From JAVKFY01 sp040223615 (GTDB taxonomy: Bacteria > Pseudomonadota > Alphaproteobacteria > GCA-2731375): a stretch of 58,344 nucleotides of DNA. The notes under the pieces are model-generated. The model was not told the origin of the DNA. It worked only from the letters and a program-made list of their open reading frames with translations, and made no database searches. Numbering within the stretch: position 1 is the first letter of the stretch; every line of letters begins with the position of its first letter. Where the stretch lies: assembly GCA_040223615.1 (NCBI GenBank), contig JAVKFY010000044.1, positions 1 to 58,344 on the forward strand, given 5' to 3'. This document shows positions 1-7,197 of the stretch, piece after piece. The position numbers and the translations under genes were made by a program.

Positions 1-200
1 GCCACCACACGTTCACGAAGATCGTTCGAATAGGGTCGGACCATCCAAGCTGGCCTCCAACTCCAGCACCCAGCTTGAATCACAAATCAACCCGGAAGGG
101 AATCCCCCATCGATTCAGTCAATGTCAGAAACGCTCTAGGCACGTCCACGTTTCGACAGGCGCCGAAGCGGGCGATGACGTTGTCGACGAAGCTGCGCCG

Positions 201-1436
201 GTGACCGCACCCACGCCCACATCGGCCGGCTACTATCCCGGCTGGACCGTCGTCGCCGTCGCCTTTCTGGTGGCGCTGTTCTCGTGGGGCTTCGGCTTCT
301 ACGGCGCCTCGATCTACGTCGTCGAGTTGACCGGGCGCAACGGTTGGCCGACCGCGACCGTCTCCACCGCGATCACCGGCTATTACCTGTTGAGCGCGCT
401 GATCACCACGCGCACGGCCGACCTGATCGCCCGCTTTGGACCGCGCTTGATTGTAGCCGGCGCGGTGTTGCTGACCGCGCCCGGCGTGCTGGCCACGATC
501 TACGTCACCGAGCCTTGGCAATTCTACCTGGCGCTGGTGCCGATGGCGGTCGGTTGGTCGTTCTCCTCGTCGGCGGCGATCAACGCCTTCCTGGCGCCGT
601 GGTTCGAGCGGCGGCGTGGGCTGGCGATCTCGATGGCGCTGAACGGCGCCTCGGCCGGCGGGCTGATTCTGTTGCCGGTCTGGGTGGTGCTGGCGCAACG
701 GCTGGGCTACGCGACGGCGACGTGGACACTGATGGGCGGCATGCTGGCGTTGCTGCTGCCGCTGATCGCGCTTTACCTGCATGACGGGCCGGCGCGCCTC
801 GGGCTACATGCGGACAACGCCGCCGCGGCGCCACCGGTCGCCGCGCGGCCGACGCCCGCGCTCACCTTCAAGGATATCCTGCGGACGTGGTGGTTCTGGA
901 CCGTGGTCGGGCCGTTCGCGTTGGGGCTGTTCGCCCAGGTCGGCTTCCTGACCCATGCCCTGGCCTTCCTGACGCCGGGTTTGGGGCCGGAGGGCGCGGC
1001 GCTGGCGGTCGGCCTGGCGTCCGGCGCGGCGCTGGGCGGGCGGGTGCTGACCGGGCTGGTGATCGACCGGCTCGACCGGCGGCGCACCGCGGCGGCCAAC
1101 TTCGTGATGCAGATCGCCGCGCTGGCCCTGCTCTATGGGTATCGCGAGCCGTGGGCGCTCTACCTTGGCGCCATCGTGTTCGGCGCCGGGGTCGGCAACA
1201 TGATCACCTTCCCAGGCCTGATCATCCAGCGCGAGTTCGCCGCCGCCGACTTCGGCCGCGTGGTCAGCCTGCAGGTCGCGATCACCCAGTTCACGTTCGC
1301 CTTCGGCCCCGGCGCGATGGGTCTGCTGCACACATTTACCGGCGACTATGCCATGCCGCTGGTGATGTGTGGCGCCGTGATGACCGTGGCGACGGCGACG
1401 GTGCTTATCGGCCCTCGAACAGGTCGCGGCCCTTGA
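201..1436 (+). CDS. MFS transporter
   Basis: Twelve-helix major facilitator permease that probably moves a small organic solute across the inner membrane; the substrate cannot be read from the sequence. Hydrophobic segments begin at about residue 15, and the central loop carries a FERRRGLAISM stretch typical of the MFS helix 4-5 loop. The frame stays open upstream to a TTG at 75, but 75-200 is less GC-rich and encodes a polar stretch without family character, so I take the GTG at 201. Its 3' end overlaps the convergent methyltransferase gene by 32 bases (1405-1436). Family call firm, start uncertain. Confidence 0.8.
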   Translation: MTAPTPTSAGYYPGWTVVAVAFLVALFSWGFGFYGASIYVVELTGRNGWPTATVSTAITGYYLLSALITTRTADLIARFGPRLIVAGAVLLTAPGVLATIYVTEPWQFYLALVPMAVGWSFSSSAAINAFLAPWFERRRGLAISMALNGASAGGLILLPVWVVLAQRLGYATATWTLMGGMLALLLPLIALYLHDGPARLGLHADNAAAAPPVAARPTPALTFKDILRTWWFWTVVGPFALGLFAQVGFLTHALAFLTPGLGPEGAALAVGLASGAALGGRVLTGLVIDRLDRRRTAAANFVMQIAALALLYGYREPWALYLGAIVFGAGVGNMITFPGLIIQREFAAADFGRVVSLQVAITQFTFAFGPGAMGLLHTFTGDYAMPLVMCGAVMTVATATVLIGPRTGRGP

Positions 1437-2409
1437 CCAGGGCGCGCATCTTGGCGTCGGCGATGGCCCGCTGCAGCATCCAGAAGCCGCAGTCCGGGTG
1501 GACGTAGCGCACGCGGCCCGGCCCGACCACCTTCTCCGCGTTTTCGATCGCCTTGGCGACCTGGTCCGGGCTTTCCACCTCGTTGGCCTTGATGTCGATG
1601 ACGCCGAGGCCGAAGCCGATCTCCGGCCGCAGGTCCTTGAACGCCTCCAGGTCGCTGGGCGGCCGATGCGCGCACTCCATCACGATGTGGTCGCAGTGCA
1701 ACGCGTTGAGATAGTCCATCAGCTTGCCCCACGAGCCCTTCTGGATCGTCTGGCCGCCGTAGTTGCCGAAGCAGAGGTGCACCGCCGCGGTGCCTTTGAT
1801 CCGGTCCAGCACCTTATTCATCGCTTCCGCCGCCCACGGGCCCTCGTCGGGCCAGCCCGGCAGGTTGGCCTCGTCGACCTGCACGATGTCGGCCTCGCAA
1901 TTCGCCGCCTGGTCGCCCAGCACCTCGCCAAGCGCCATGGTCAGGTCGACGACGTTGCCGTAGTGCTTGTCGATCAGGCTCTTGGCCAGCATGTGCGGGC
2001 CGGTGAGCGTGAACTTGTAGGGCTTGGCGGTCAGCGCGCGGCCGCGCGAGCACATCGCCGGCAGGTCGAGCGTGCCTTCGCCCAGCGGCCCGTCGACCAC
2101 GCCCGGCGGCTTCAGGCGCCAGCCGATCGCGCCCTTACGGTACTCGATCGCCTCCGAGTAGGTGATCTCGGTACGCACCCCGCTCATCGGCCGGACAAAA
2201 TAGTCGATCATGCCGTTTGACTCGGGGTGGTTGACGTCGAAGCGCGAGAACTCGCCGTCGCAGACGATGTCGATGCCGGCCTCTTCCTGGGTGTGCAGCA
2301 CGACGCGCATCGCATCCATCAGGTGGGCCTCGGTCGGCGACTGCGCCAACCAGGCCGGCAGCGGATAGGAGCCGACGACGGTGGTGAGAATACGACTGTT
2401 GGTGCTCAT
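1405..2409 (-). CDS. MetE C-terminal-like cobalamin-independent methyltransferase
   Basis: 334-residue protein matching only the catalytic half of cobalamin-independent methionine synthase. The four zinc ligands expected of MetE are visible: H211 and C213 (HLCFGN), E245 (VMECAH) and C307 (HPDCGF). The N-terminal MetE half that helps bind folate is absent, so the methyl donor may not be methyl-tetrahydrofolate polyglutamate; related stand-alone enzymes transfer methyl groups from other donors. The start is the ATG at 2409, which overlaps the stop of the upstream acyl-CoA dehydrogenase as ATGA, so the two are translationally coupled. Its place after two acyl-CoA dehydrogenases suggests a catabolic operon rather than plain methionine synthesis (inference). 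Confidence 0.85.
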   Translation of the reverse strand: MSTNSRILTTVVGSYPLPAWLAQSPTEAHLMDAMRVVLHTQEEAGIDIVCDGEFSRFDVNHPESNGMIDYFVRPMSGVRTEITYSEAIEYRKGAIGWRLKPPGVVDGPLGEGTLDLPAMCSRGRALTAKPYKFTLTGPHMLAKSLIDKHYGNVVDLTMALGEVLGDQAANCEADIVQVDEANLPGWPDEGPWAAEAMNKVLDRIKGTAAVHLCFGNYGGQTIQKGSWGKLMDYLNALHCDHIVMECAHRPPSDLEAFKDLRPEIGFGLGVIDIKANEVESPDQVAKAIENAEKVVGPGRVRYVHPDCGFWMLQRAIADAKMRALVKGRDLFEGR

Positions 2410-3446
2410 GCTGTCCTGTCCGTGAGAAAGGGCCAAAGGGCGTCGGCGCCGCGCCCGCACGCGAAACGGCCGAGCTCGGCCGCCCAGTGCGCGTCGTTGC
2501 CGAATTCCGCGCGCCACGACCACAGCCGCCGCGTCAGCGGGTGCAGTGCGTACTCGTGAGTGAAGCCGATGGCGCCGTGGGTCTGGTGCGCCGTGCGGCA
2601 GGCGATGCCGGCAGCCTCCGAGGCGCGTTGCTTGGCGACGGCGATCTCGAAGCCGGCATCGGGCAGGGCGGCGCGTTCGCAGGCCGCGCCGACGGCCGCC
2701 GAAGCCGCGGCAACCTCGCCAGCCAGCTCGGCGAGCGACTGCTGCACCGCCTGGAACTTGCCGATTGGCCGACCGAACTGCACCCGGTCGTTGGCGTACT
2801 GCACCGCCATCGCCAGCGACGCCTGCAGTGCGCCGGCGATCTGGCCGGCACGGATCAGGGCGCCGAGCTGCCACAGGCTGGTCGTCGTCAGCGCGTCGTC
2901 GGTCGCCACCGCCAGCGGCGCCGCGTCGGCGAAGCGCAGCGTGTCGCGCGGCTCGCCGGCCATGTTGGTGTCGGGCTCGACCTCGGCTTGTGTCGTTTCC
3001 AGCAACGCGACCTGGTTGCCGACGGCGACCAGGACGTTGCCGGCAGCGCGGCCCCAGGGCACCCGTTCCGCCGTGCCGGACAGGCGCCCGTCGACCAGGC
3101 TGAGCCCGGCACCGGGGCGGGTCGGCGCGATGGTGATCGGCCCCGGCGGCACCGCGATGCGGTTGCGGCCCAGCAGCCAGCCGGCCAGCAGGGTCTCGGC
3201 CAGCGGTACCGGCGCCGCGTGCCGTCCGGCGGCGCGCAGCAGCACCTCTGCCTCCGGCCAGCCGGCGCCCGACCCGCCTTCGTCCTCGGGCACCAGCACG
3301 GCGGCGAAGCCGGCCTGTTCCAGCACGTCCCACAGCGCCGTCGGGAATTCGCCCGCTTCCGCCGCCTCGCGCAGCTCGCGGGTGCAGTGGTCCGCGAACA
3401 GGCGGTCGGCCTGCTCGCCGAGGTAGCTGCGCAGGTCGTCGCTCAT
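2406..3446 (-). CDS. Acyl-CoA dehydrogenase family protein (short partner)
   Basis: 346-residue flavoprotein of the acyl-CoA dehydrogenase fold: N-terminal helical domain (about 1-100), beta domain (about 100-210), C-terminal helical domain with QFGRPIGKFQ near residue 230 as in the family. It is shorter and more divergent than its upstream partner, as often seen where two ACAD subunits form a heteromer. The start is the ATG at 3446, overlapping the partner's stop by four bases. The frame runs open far upstream, but that extension is only the shadow of the partner gene. Substrate unknown; steroid or side-chain-type acyl-CoA is possible for paired ACADs, but this is inference. Confidence 0.85.
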   Translation of the reverse strand: MSDDLRSYLGEQADRLFADHCTRELREAAEAGEFPTALWDVLEQAGFAAVLVPEDEGGSGAGWPEAEVLLRAAGRHAAPVPLAETLLAGWLLGRNRIAVPPGPITIAPTRPGAGLSLVDGRLSGTAERVPWGRAAGNVLVAVGNQVALLETTQAEVEPDTNMAGEPRDTLRFADAAPLAVATDDALTTTSLWQLGALIRAGQIAGALQASLAMAVQYANDRVQFGRPIGKFQAVQQSLAELAGEVAAASAAVGAACERAALPDAGFEIAVAKQRASEAAGIACRTAHQTHGAIGFTHEYALHPLTRRLWSWRAEFGNDAHWAAELGRFACGRGADALWPFLTDRTA

Positions 3447-4591
3447 CGCAGGCCCAGCCCGCGGGCGATGATGCCGCGCAGAATCTCGCGCGTACCGCCG
3501 CGCAGCGAAAAGGACGGCGCCACCTGGGTCAGGAAGGCGAGTACCTGGGAGAGGTCGCCGTCGCTGCCGAAACTCGGCTCCACGTCGAACTGGTCGTAGG
3601 CGGTGCCGGTCATCGCCTGCTCGAACGAGTTGCCCAGGTCCTTGACGATCGAGCCGGCCAGCGCCGGGTCCTCGCCGGCCTGAAGCTGGCCCGCGATCGA
3701 CAGCGACATGCGCCGCAGGGTGGCGAGGTGCGCCACCGTCCGGCCGATGGCGACGGCGTGGCGCTCGCCCGGGTCTTGTGTCGCCTCGGCGATCATCTCC
3801 ACCAGGAGCTGGTAGGTGGAGAGGTAGCGTTCCGGGCCGGCGCGCTCGAACGCCAGCTCGGCCATCACCTGGCGCCAGCCTTCGCCGGCCTCGCCGATCA
3901 GCGCGGTATCGGGCAGCTCGACGTCGTCGAACACCACCTGGTTGAAGTGGTGCTGGCCGATCAGGTCGGGGATCGGGCTGATCTGGATGCCCGGCGTGTC
4001 GAGCGGCACGAGGAACTGCGAGATGCCGTCGTGCTTCCGCTCCGCCTTCGGGTCGGAGCGGAACAGGCCGATCATGTAGTGGCAGTTGTGCGCGTTCGAG
4101 GTCCACACCTTGGTGCCGCTCAATAGCCAGCCATTGTCGGTTCTGGTCGCGCGGCTGCGGATCGAGGCGAGGTCGGAGCCGCTGTCCGGCTCGCTCATGC
4201 CGATGCAGAAGAAGCAGTCGCCGGCGGCGATCTTCGGCAGCACGCGCTGGCGCTGTTCCTCGGTGCCGAAGCGCAGCAGCGTCGGGCCGGACTGGCGATC
4301 GGCGATCCAGTGCGCCGCGACCGGCGCGCCAGCGGCCAGCATCTCCTCGATCACCACGTAGCGCTCCAGGTAGCTGCGCTCGTGACCGCCATACTGTTTC
4401 GGCCAGGTCAGGCCGATCCATCCAGCATCACCCAGCTTCTTGGAGAAGGCTCCGTCGAAGCCGGTCCACGATTCCGCCCGCTTGCGCGGTGGATAGTTGC
4501 CGAGCTCGCGCCCCAGGAACTCACGCACCTCGCCCCGCAGCGCCTCGGCGCTCGCCGGCAGCGTCACCGACTCGAAATCAAACGCGTTCAT
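3443..4591 (-). CDS. Acyl-CoA dehydrogenase
   Basis: 382-residue FAD enzyme that introduces an alpha-beta double bond into an acyl-CoA thioester and passes electrons to ETF. Family signatures are clear: the MSEPDSGSDLASIRSRATR flavin/substrate segment near residue 135, the LSGTKVWTSNA beta-strand, FERAGPERYL, and a C-terminal RGGTREILRG flavin-contact motif. First gene of a three-gene minus-strand operon (with 2406-3446 and 1405-2409) joined by ATGA overlaps. The start ATG at 4591 follows the DUF559 gene by only nine bases, so readthrough from that gene is possible. Confidence 0.9.
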   Translation of the reverse strand: MNAFDFESVTLPASAEALRGEVREFLGRELGNYPPRKRAESWTGFDGAFSKKLGDAGWIGLTWPKQYGGHERSYLERYVVIEEMLAAGAPVAAHWIADRQSGPTLLRFGTEEQRQRVLPKIAAGDCFFCIGMSEPDSGSDLASIRSRATRTDNGWLLSGTKVWTSNAHNCHYMIGLFRSDPKAERKHDGISQFLVPLDTPGIQISPIPDLIGQHHFNQVVFDDVELPDTALIGEAGEGWRQVMAELAFERAGPERYLSTYQLLVEMIAEATQDPGERHAVAIGRTVAHLATLRRMSLSIAGQLQAGEDPALAGSIVKDLGNSFEQAMTGTAYDQFDVEPSFGSDGDLSQVLAFLTQVAPSFSLRGGTREILRGIIARGLGLR

Positions 4592-4600
4592 GATCGCTCC

Positions 4601-5020
4601 CTACTCGCCCTGCCGAATTTCGTCCGATCGCGCCGCGGTGTCCCCCTCCGCCCTCTGGGGGGAGGGGCTAGGGGAGGTGGGTGCCGGCCGTTGTCGCAGT
4701 TGCCTGACAATCTCGTCAATGACGGCATCCGCGTTCTGAATCACGTCGTTGTTCCAGAACCGAATGACCCGCCAGCCGAGTCCCCGCATTTCGCTCGTCC
4801 GCGTCGCGTCGGCCGCCGCACTGTGTTGGCCGCCATCGATCTCGATGACGAGCTTCTCGCTGGCGACAGCGAAGTCCGCGACATAGCTGGAGATTGGATG
4901 TTGTCGACGAAACTTCCAAGGGAGCGACGCCGCGCGCAATCGCCACCACAATCGCCGTTCCGCCTCTGTCGCGTGACGACGAAGCATTTTGGCACGGTTC
5001 GTTCTGGCTTTCGTTGGCAT
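4601..5020 (-). CDS. DUF559 endonuclease-domain protein
   Basis: 139-residue protein of the DUF559 family, related to very-short-patch-repair and restriction-type nucleases. The motif order is that of the family: MLRRHATEAERRLWWRLR at the N-terminus, then KFRRQHPISSYVADFA with the catalytic-type Asp, VIEIDGGQH (the E-x-D/Q element of a PD-(D/E)XK-like site), and a C-terminal WNNDVIQN. The last about 30 residues (SPSPSPQRAEGD) are encoded by a GC-rich repeat, so the gene ends inside a repeat element. A related inverted copy lies just upstream of the gene (5041-5085). Biological role unknown; such genes often travel with these repeats. Confidence 0.8.
   Translation of the reverse strand: MPTKARTNRAKMLRRHATEAERRLWWRLRAASLPWKFRRQHPISSYVADFAVASEKLVIEIDGGQHSAAADATRTSEMRGLGWRVIRFWNNDVIQNADAVIDEIVRQLRQRPAPTSPSPSPQRAEGDTAARSDEIRQGE
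4641..4683 (-). repeat. Inverted repeat copy A beside the DUF559 gene
   Basis: C-rich/G-rich imperfect palindrome of about 43 bases. Its reverse complement matches the 5041-5085 element closely: both start CCCACCTC, pass through a run of C, and end in GGCGGAG followed by G-rich sequence. It forms the 3' end of the DUF559 reading frame. Confidence 0.65.
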
Positions 5021-5040
5021 CGCTTGGTGTTTACCGACTT

Positions 5041-5085
5041 TCCCACCTCACCCCAACCCTCTCCCCCCCAGGGGCGGAGAGGGAG
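5041..5085 (+). repeat. Inverted repeat copy B beside the DUF559 gene
   Basis: Second copy of the element at 4641-4683, in opposite orientation, about 20 bases upstream of the DUF559 start codon and just beyond the 3' end of the glutathione S-transferase gene. It contains CCCTCTCCCC and GGGGCGGAGAGGG arms that can pair, so it could also act as a hairpin terminator for the GST gene. Confidence 0.6.
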
Positions 5086-5094
5086 AATTCGAGA

Positions 5095-5715
5095 TCAGGT
5101 CAGCGGCAGCATCACGTGTTGCCGGTAGGCCGGGCGCTCGGTGAGGGCCTCGTACCAGCGGCGCAGGTTGTTGTAGTCGCCATGCTCGACGTCGAGCGCG
5201 TACCAGCGATACGCGAAGGCGCCGAGCGGGATGTCGCCGACGGTCAGACGATCGCCGGCGAGGTAGGGCGCTTCGGCCAAGGCCGCGTCGACCATGCCGA
5301 ACATCCGCAGGCTGTCCTCGGCGGCCCTGGCGATGGCGGCCTTGTCCTGCTCGGCCGCCGGCGTGCGCACGATTTGCCAGAACAGCGTGCGCATCCCCTC
5401 GATCAGCACGGATAGCTGCCAGTCCATCCACATCTCGGCGCGCGCCCGCGCCTTCAGGTCGGTGGGCCATAGGCCGCCGGCATCGTGCTTGGCGGCCAGG
5501 TAGCGCGCGATGGAGTTGCTCTCCCACAGCGTGAATCCGTCGTCGTCCATCACCGGCACCAGCCCGTTCGGGTTCATCTTCAGGTACCAGTCGTCGCGAT
5601 TCTTGCCGAACGCCATGCCGGCGTCCTCGCGCTCGTGCTCCAGGCCAAGCTCGCCGATGGTCCACATTGCCTTCTGCACGTTGATCGAGTTGGCCCGGCC
5701 CCAGATTTTCAGCAT
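5095..5715 (-). CDS. Glutathione S-transferase family protein
   Basis: 206-residue cytosolic GST: an N-terminal thioredoxin-fold domain (MLKIWGRANSINVQK, with the cis-Pro loop in NPNGLVPVMDDDG and the glutathione-contact motif ESNSIARYLA) and a C-terminal helical domain ending LVAGDR-like (YLAGDRLTVGDIPLG). The start is the ATG at 5715 because GGAGGAA sits nine bases upstream and the first beta-strand begins right after it; the ATG at 5775 would add 20 residues lacking family character and would overlap the divergent gpt promoter. Substrate not predictable. Confidence 0.9.
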   Translation of the reverse strand: MLKIWGRANSINVQKAMWTIGELGLEHEREDAGMAFGKNRDDWYLKMNPNGLVPVMDDDGFTLWESNSIARYLAAKHDAGGLWPTDLKARARAEMWMDWQLSVLIEGMRTLFWQIVRTPAAEQDKAAIARAAEDSLRMFGMVDAALAEAPYLAGDRLTVGDIPLGAFAYRWYALDVEHGDYNNLRRWYEALTERPAYRQHVMLPLT

Positions 5716-5754
5716 CTCGTCGCGTTCCTCCAAACCATTGCCGGTATTCTCGCA

Positions 5755-5783
5755 TTGTCGCTGCCGCCGGGCCATCCTATAGA
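5755..5783 (+). promoter_or_regulatory. Probable sigma-70-type promoter for gpt
   Basis: TTGTCG at 5755-5760 and TATAGA at 5778-5783, spacer 17. Transcription would begin near 5790, which argues against the GTG at 5786 as the gpt start. Confidence 0.5.
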
Positions 5784-5809
5784 GAGTGCGGGGGCTGCAT
5801 GGGGGCCAT

Positions 5810-6313
5810 GTGTTGAGCGATTACCGGCTCGAATTCCCAGTGTCGTGGGACCAGTTGCACCGCGACGCGCGAGCGCTAGCCTGGCGGCTGATGGAGCGGG
5901 GACCGTTCGCCAGCGTGGTGGCGATAACCCGTGGCGGCCTGGTGCCGGCGGCGATCGTCGCGCGCGAACTCGACCTGCGGCTGATCGATACCGTCTGCAT
6001 CGTCACCTACAAGCCAGGCGACGATGCGCAGGACAAGGCGCGTGGCGAACCGGACATTCTCAAGTCGGTCGATGGCGACGGTGCCGGCATGCTGATCGTC
6101 GACGACCTGGTCGATACCGGCACCACCGCGCGCGTCGTGCGCGAGATGCTGCCCAGGGCGCACTTCGCTTCCGTCTATGCCAAGCCGGAGGGCCGGCCGA
6201 TGGTCGACACCTTCATCACCGAGGTGAGTCAGGACACCTGGATCCTGTTTCCGTGGGATGCCGAGCTCAGCTTCGTGCGGCCGGTCATCGAGGCCGGGAA
6301 GGAGCGACCATGA
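5810..6313 (+). CDS. gpt: Xanthine (guanine) phosphoribosyltransferase
   Basis: Purine-salvage enzyme that joins xanthine, guanine or hypoxanthine to PRPP. The PRPP-binding motif LIVDDLVDTGTT is present, preceded by the AITRGGLVPA loop and followed by AKPEGRPMVD and TWILFPWD, which align by eye with E. coli Gpt along its whole length. Start chosen at GTG 5810 (TTG at 5813 is equally possible); the GTG at 5786 lies upstream of the likely transcription start. About 167 residues against 152 in E. coli. The stop TGA overlaps the ATG of the first of two micro-ORFs leading to the sapC-like gene, so they probably share an mRNA. Confidence 0.9.
   Translation: MLSDYRLEFPVSWDQLHRDARALAWRLMERGPFASVVAITRGGLVPAAIVARELDLRLIDTVCIVTYKPGDDAQDKARGEPDILKSVDGDGAGMLIVDDLVDTGTTARVVREMLPRAHFASVYAKPEGRPMVDTFITEVSQDTWILFPWDAELSFVRPVIEAGKERP
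6299..6304 (+). promoter_or_regulatory. Strong ribosome binding site before micro-ORF 1
   Basis: AAGGAG five bases before the ATG at 6310. The true sapC-like start at 6431 has no comparable site, so ribosomes probably load here. Confidence 0.7.
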
Positions 6314-6375
6314 GCGAGCAACGGCACACTCAAGTTCAACGGAAGCAGGCCATATCTTGCTGGGCGCGGCCATGA
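6310..6375 (+). CDS. Micro-ORF 1 (21 codons) in the gpt-sapC junction
   Basis: Short reading frame, beginning MSEQRHTQ and ending in SCWARP, with a strong Shine-Dalgarno (AAGGAG, 6299-6304). Its ATG overlaps the gpt stop as ATGA, and its own stop overlaps the ATG of micro-ORF 2 in the same way. It shares the ending QA(I/V)SCWARP with micro-ORF 2, with synonymous differences in the Ser and Ala codons. It could be a leader peptide coupling gpt to the sapC-like gene, or the coding look may be a by-product of a tandem DNA duplication. No known family recognised. Confidence 0.4.
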   Translation: MSEQRHTQVQRKQAISCWARP

Positions 6376-6430
6376 GCGCGCAACAGCACGCTCATAATTT
6401 TGGGCAGGCCGTGTCCTGCTGGGCACGGCC
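6310..6430 (+). repeat. Two imperfect tandem units (62 and 59 bp)
   Basis: Unit 1 is 6310-6371 and unit 2 is 6372-6430; both start ATGAGCG and end TGCTGGGC(G/A)CGGCC. A third ATGAGCG begins the sapC-like gene, so the repeat duplicates the translation-initiation region. Confidence 0.75.
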
Positions 6431-6434
6431 ATGA
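6372..6434 (+). CDS. Micro-ORF 2 (20 codons) in the gpt-sapC junction
   Basis: Second member of the tandem pair, beginning MSAQQHAH and ending SCWARP. Both ends are ATGA overlaps: with micro-ORF 1 at 6372-6375 and with the sapC-like start at 6431-6434. There is no Shine-Dalgarno of its own, so translation would rely on coupling. The DNA also folds: ATGAGCG/CGCTCAT (6372-6378 with 6389-6395) and a second, roughly 10-bp stem, GGCCGTGTCC with GGGCACGGCC, ends at 6430. A structured non-coding role is therefore an alternative. Confidence 0.35.
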   Translation: MSAQQHAHNFGQAVSCWARP

Positions 6435-7165
6435 GCGACACGGACAGCGACGCCGCGGGACAGCTGCCGCTCCTCTATCACCAGCCGCGGCCGCTGCAGC
6501 ACGAGCGCCACGGCGGCACCTACTTCGTGCCACCGCCGGGCTACGGCTTCGCTGCCCAGGCCAATTCGGTACCGCTTAACGCGGTCGAGTTCGCCATTGC
6601 CTCGCGGCATTACCCGATCATTTTCGCCGGCGCGCCGCCGCACCTGCCGTTGGCGGTGCTCGGATTGCGGCCGGGGCAGAACGTGATGCTCGACGGTGGC
6701 GGCGACTGGGCCAAGGGTGCCTACGTGCCGGCCTACATCCGCCGCTACCCCTTCATCTTCCTGGAGGACCAGGACGGCCAGCGCCTGACGCTGTGTATCG
6801 ACGAGGGCGCCAACATGCTCTCCAATACCGCCGGCGAGCCGCTGTTCGTTGACGGCGAGCCCGGTCCCTTCGTCAAGCGCGCCACCGATTTCTGCGCCGC
6901 CTTCCAGCGCCAGCACATCGCCACCCGCGGCTTCGTCGCCGCGCTGGTCGAGCACGACCTGCTGGTGGAGAAGGCGGCGACCGCCAAGCTGTCGTCGGGC
7001 GCGGAGGTCAAGCTCACCGGGCTGCGACTGGTCGACGAGCAGAAGTTCAACGCGCTGCCCGACGACGTGTTCCTGGACTGGCGCCGCAAGGGCTGGCTGC
7101 CGATGATCTACTTCCACCTGATCTCGGCACACAACTGGGGCCTGCTGGCCGACCGGATGGAGTAG
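6431..7165 (+). CDS. SapC family protein
   Basis: 244-residue protein of the SapC family (named after a Campylobacter surface-layer gene-cluster protein; molecular function unsettled). Family features: N-terminal LNAVEFAIASRHYPIIF, central AYIRRYPFIFLED, and a C-terminal segment ending in FDWRRKGWLP-like residues (FLDWRRKGWLPMIYFHLISAHNW). No signal peptide or membrane helix is evident. The start ATG at 6431 overlaps the stop of micro-ORF 2 and lacks a good ribosome binding site, implying translational coupling. Confidence 0.85.
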   Translation: MSDTDSDAAGQLPLLYHQPRPLQHERHGGTYFVPPPGYGFAAQANSVPLNAVEFAIASRHYPIIFAGAPPHLPLAVLGLRPGQNVMLDGGGDWAKGAYVPAYIRRYPFIFLEDQDGQRLTLCIDEGANMLSNTAGEPLFVDGEPGPFVKRATDFCAAFQRQHIATRGFVAALVEHDLLVEKAATAKLSSGAEVKLTGLRLVDEQKFNALPDDVFLDWRRKGWLPMIYFHLISAHNWGLLADRME

Positions 7166-7197
7166 GGGCAAGTTCGCCGTCCCGGAGCATTTCAGGT

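Noticed and set aside
1405..3333. A 642-codon frame that would fuse an extra N-terminal region to the MetE-like enzyme
   Set aside because: The first half is the out-of-frame shadow of the acyl-CoA dehydrogenase; the family begins at MSTNSRILTT (2409).
5786..5809. GTG 5786 as the gpt start
   Set aside because: It lies three bases after the likely -10 TATAGA, so it is upstream of the expected transcription start.
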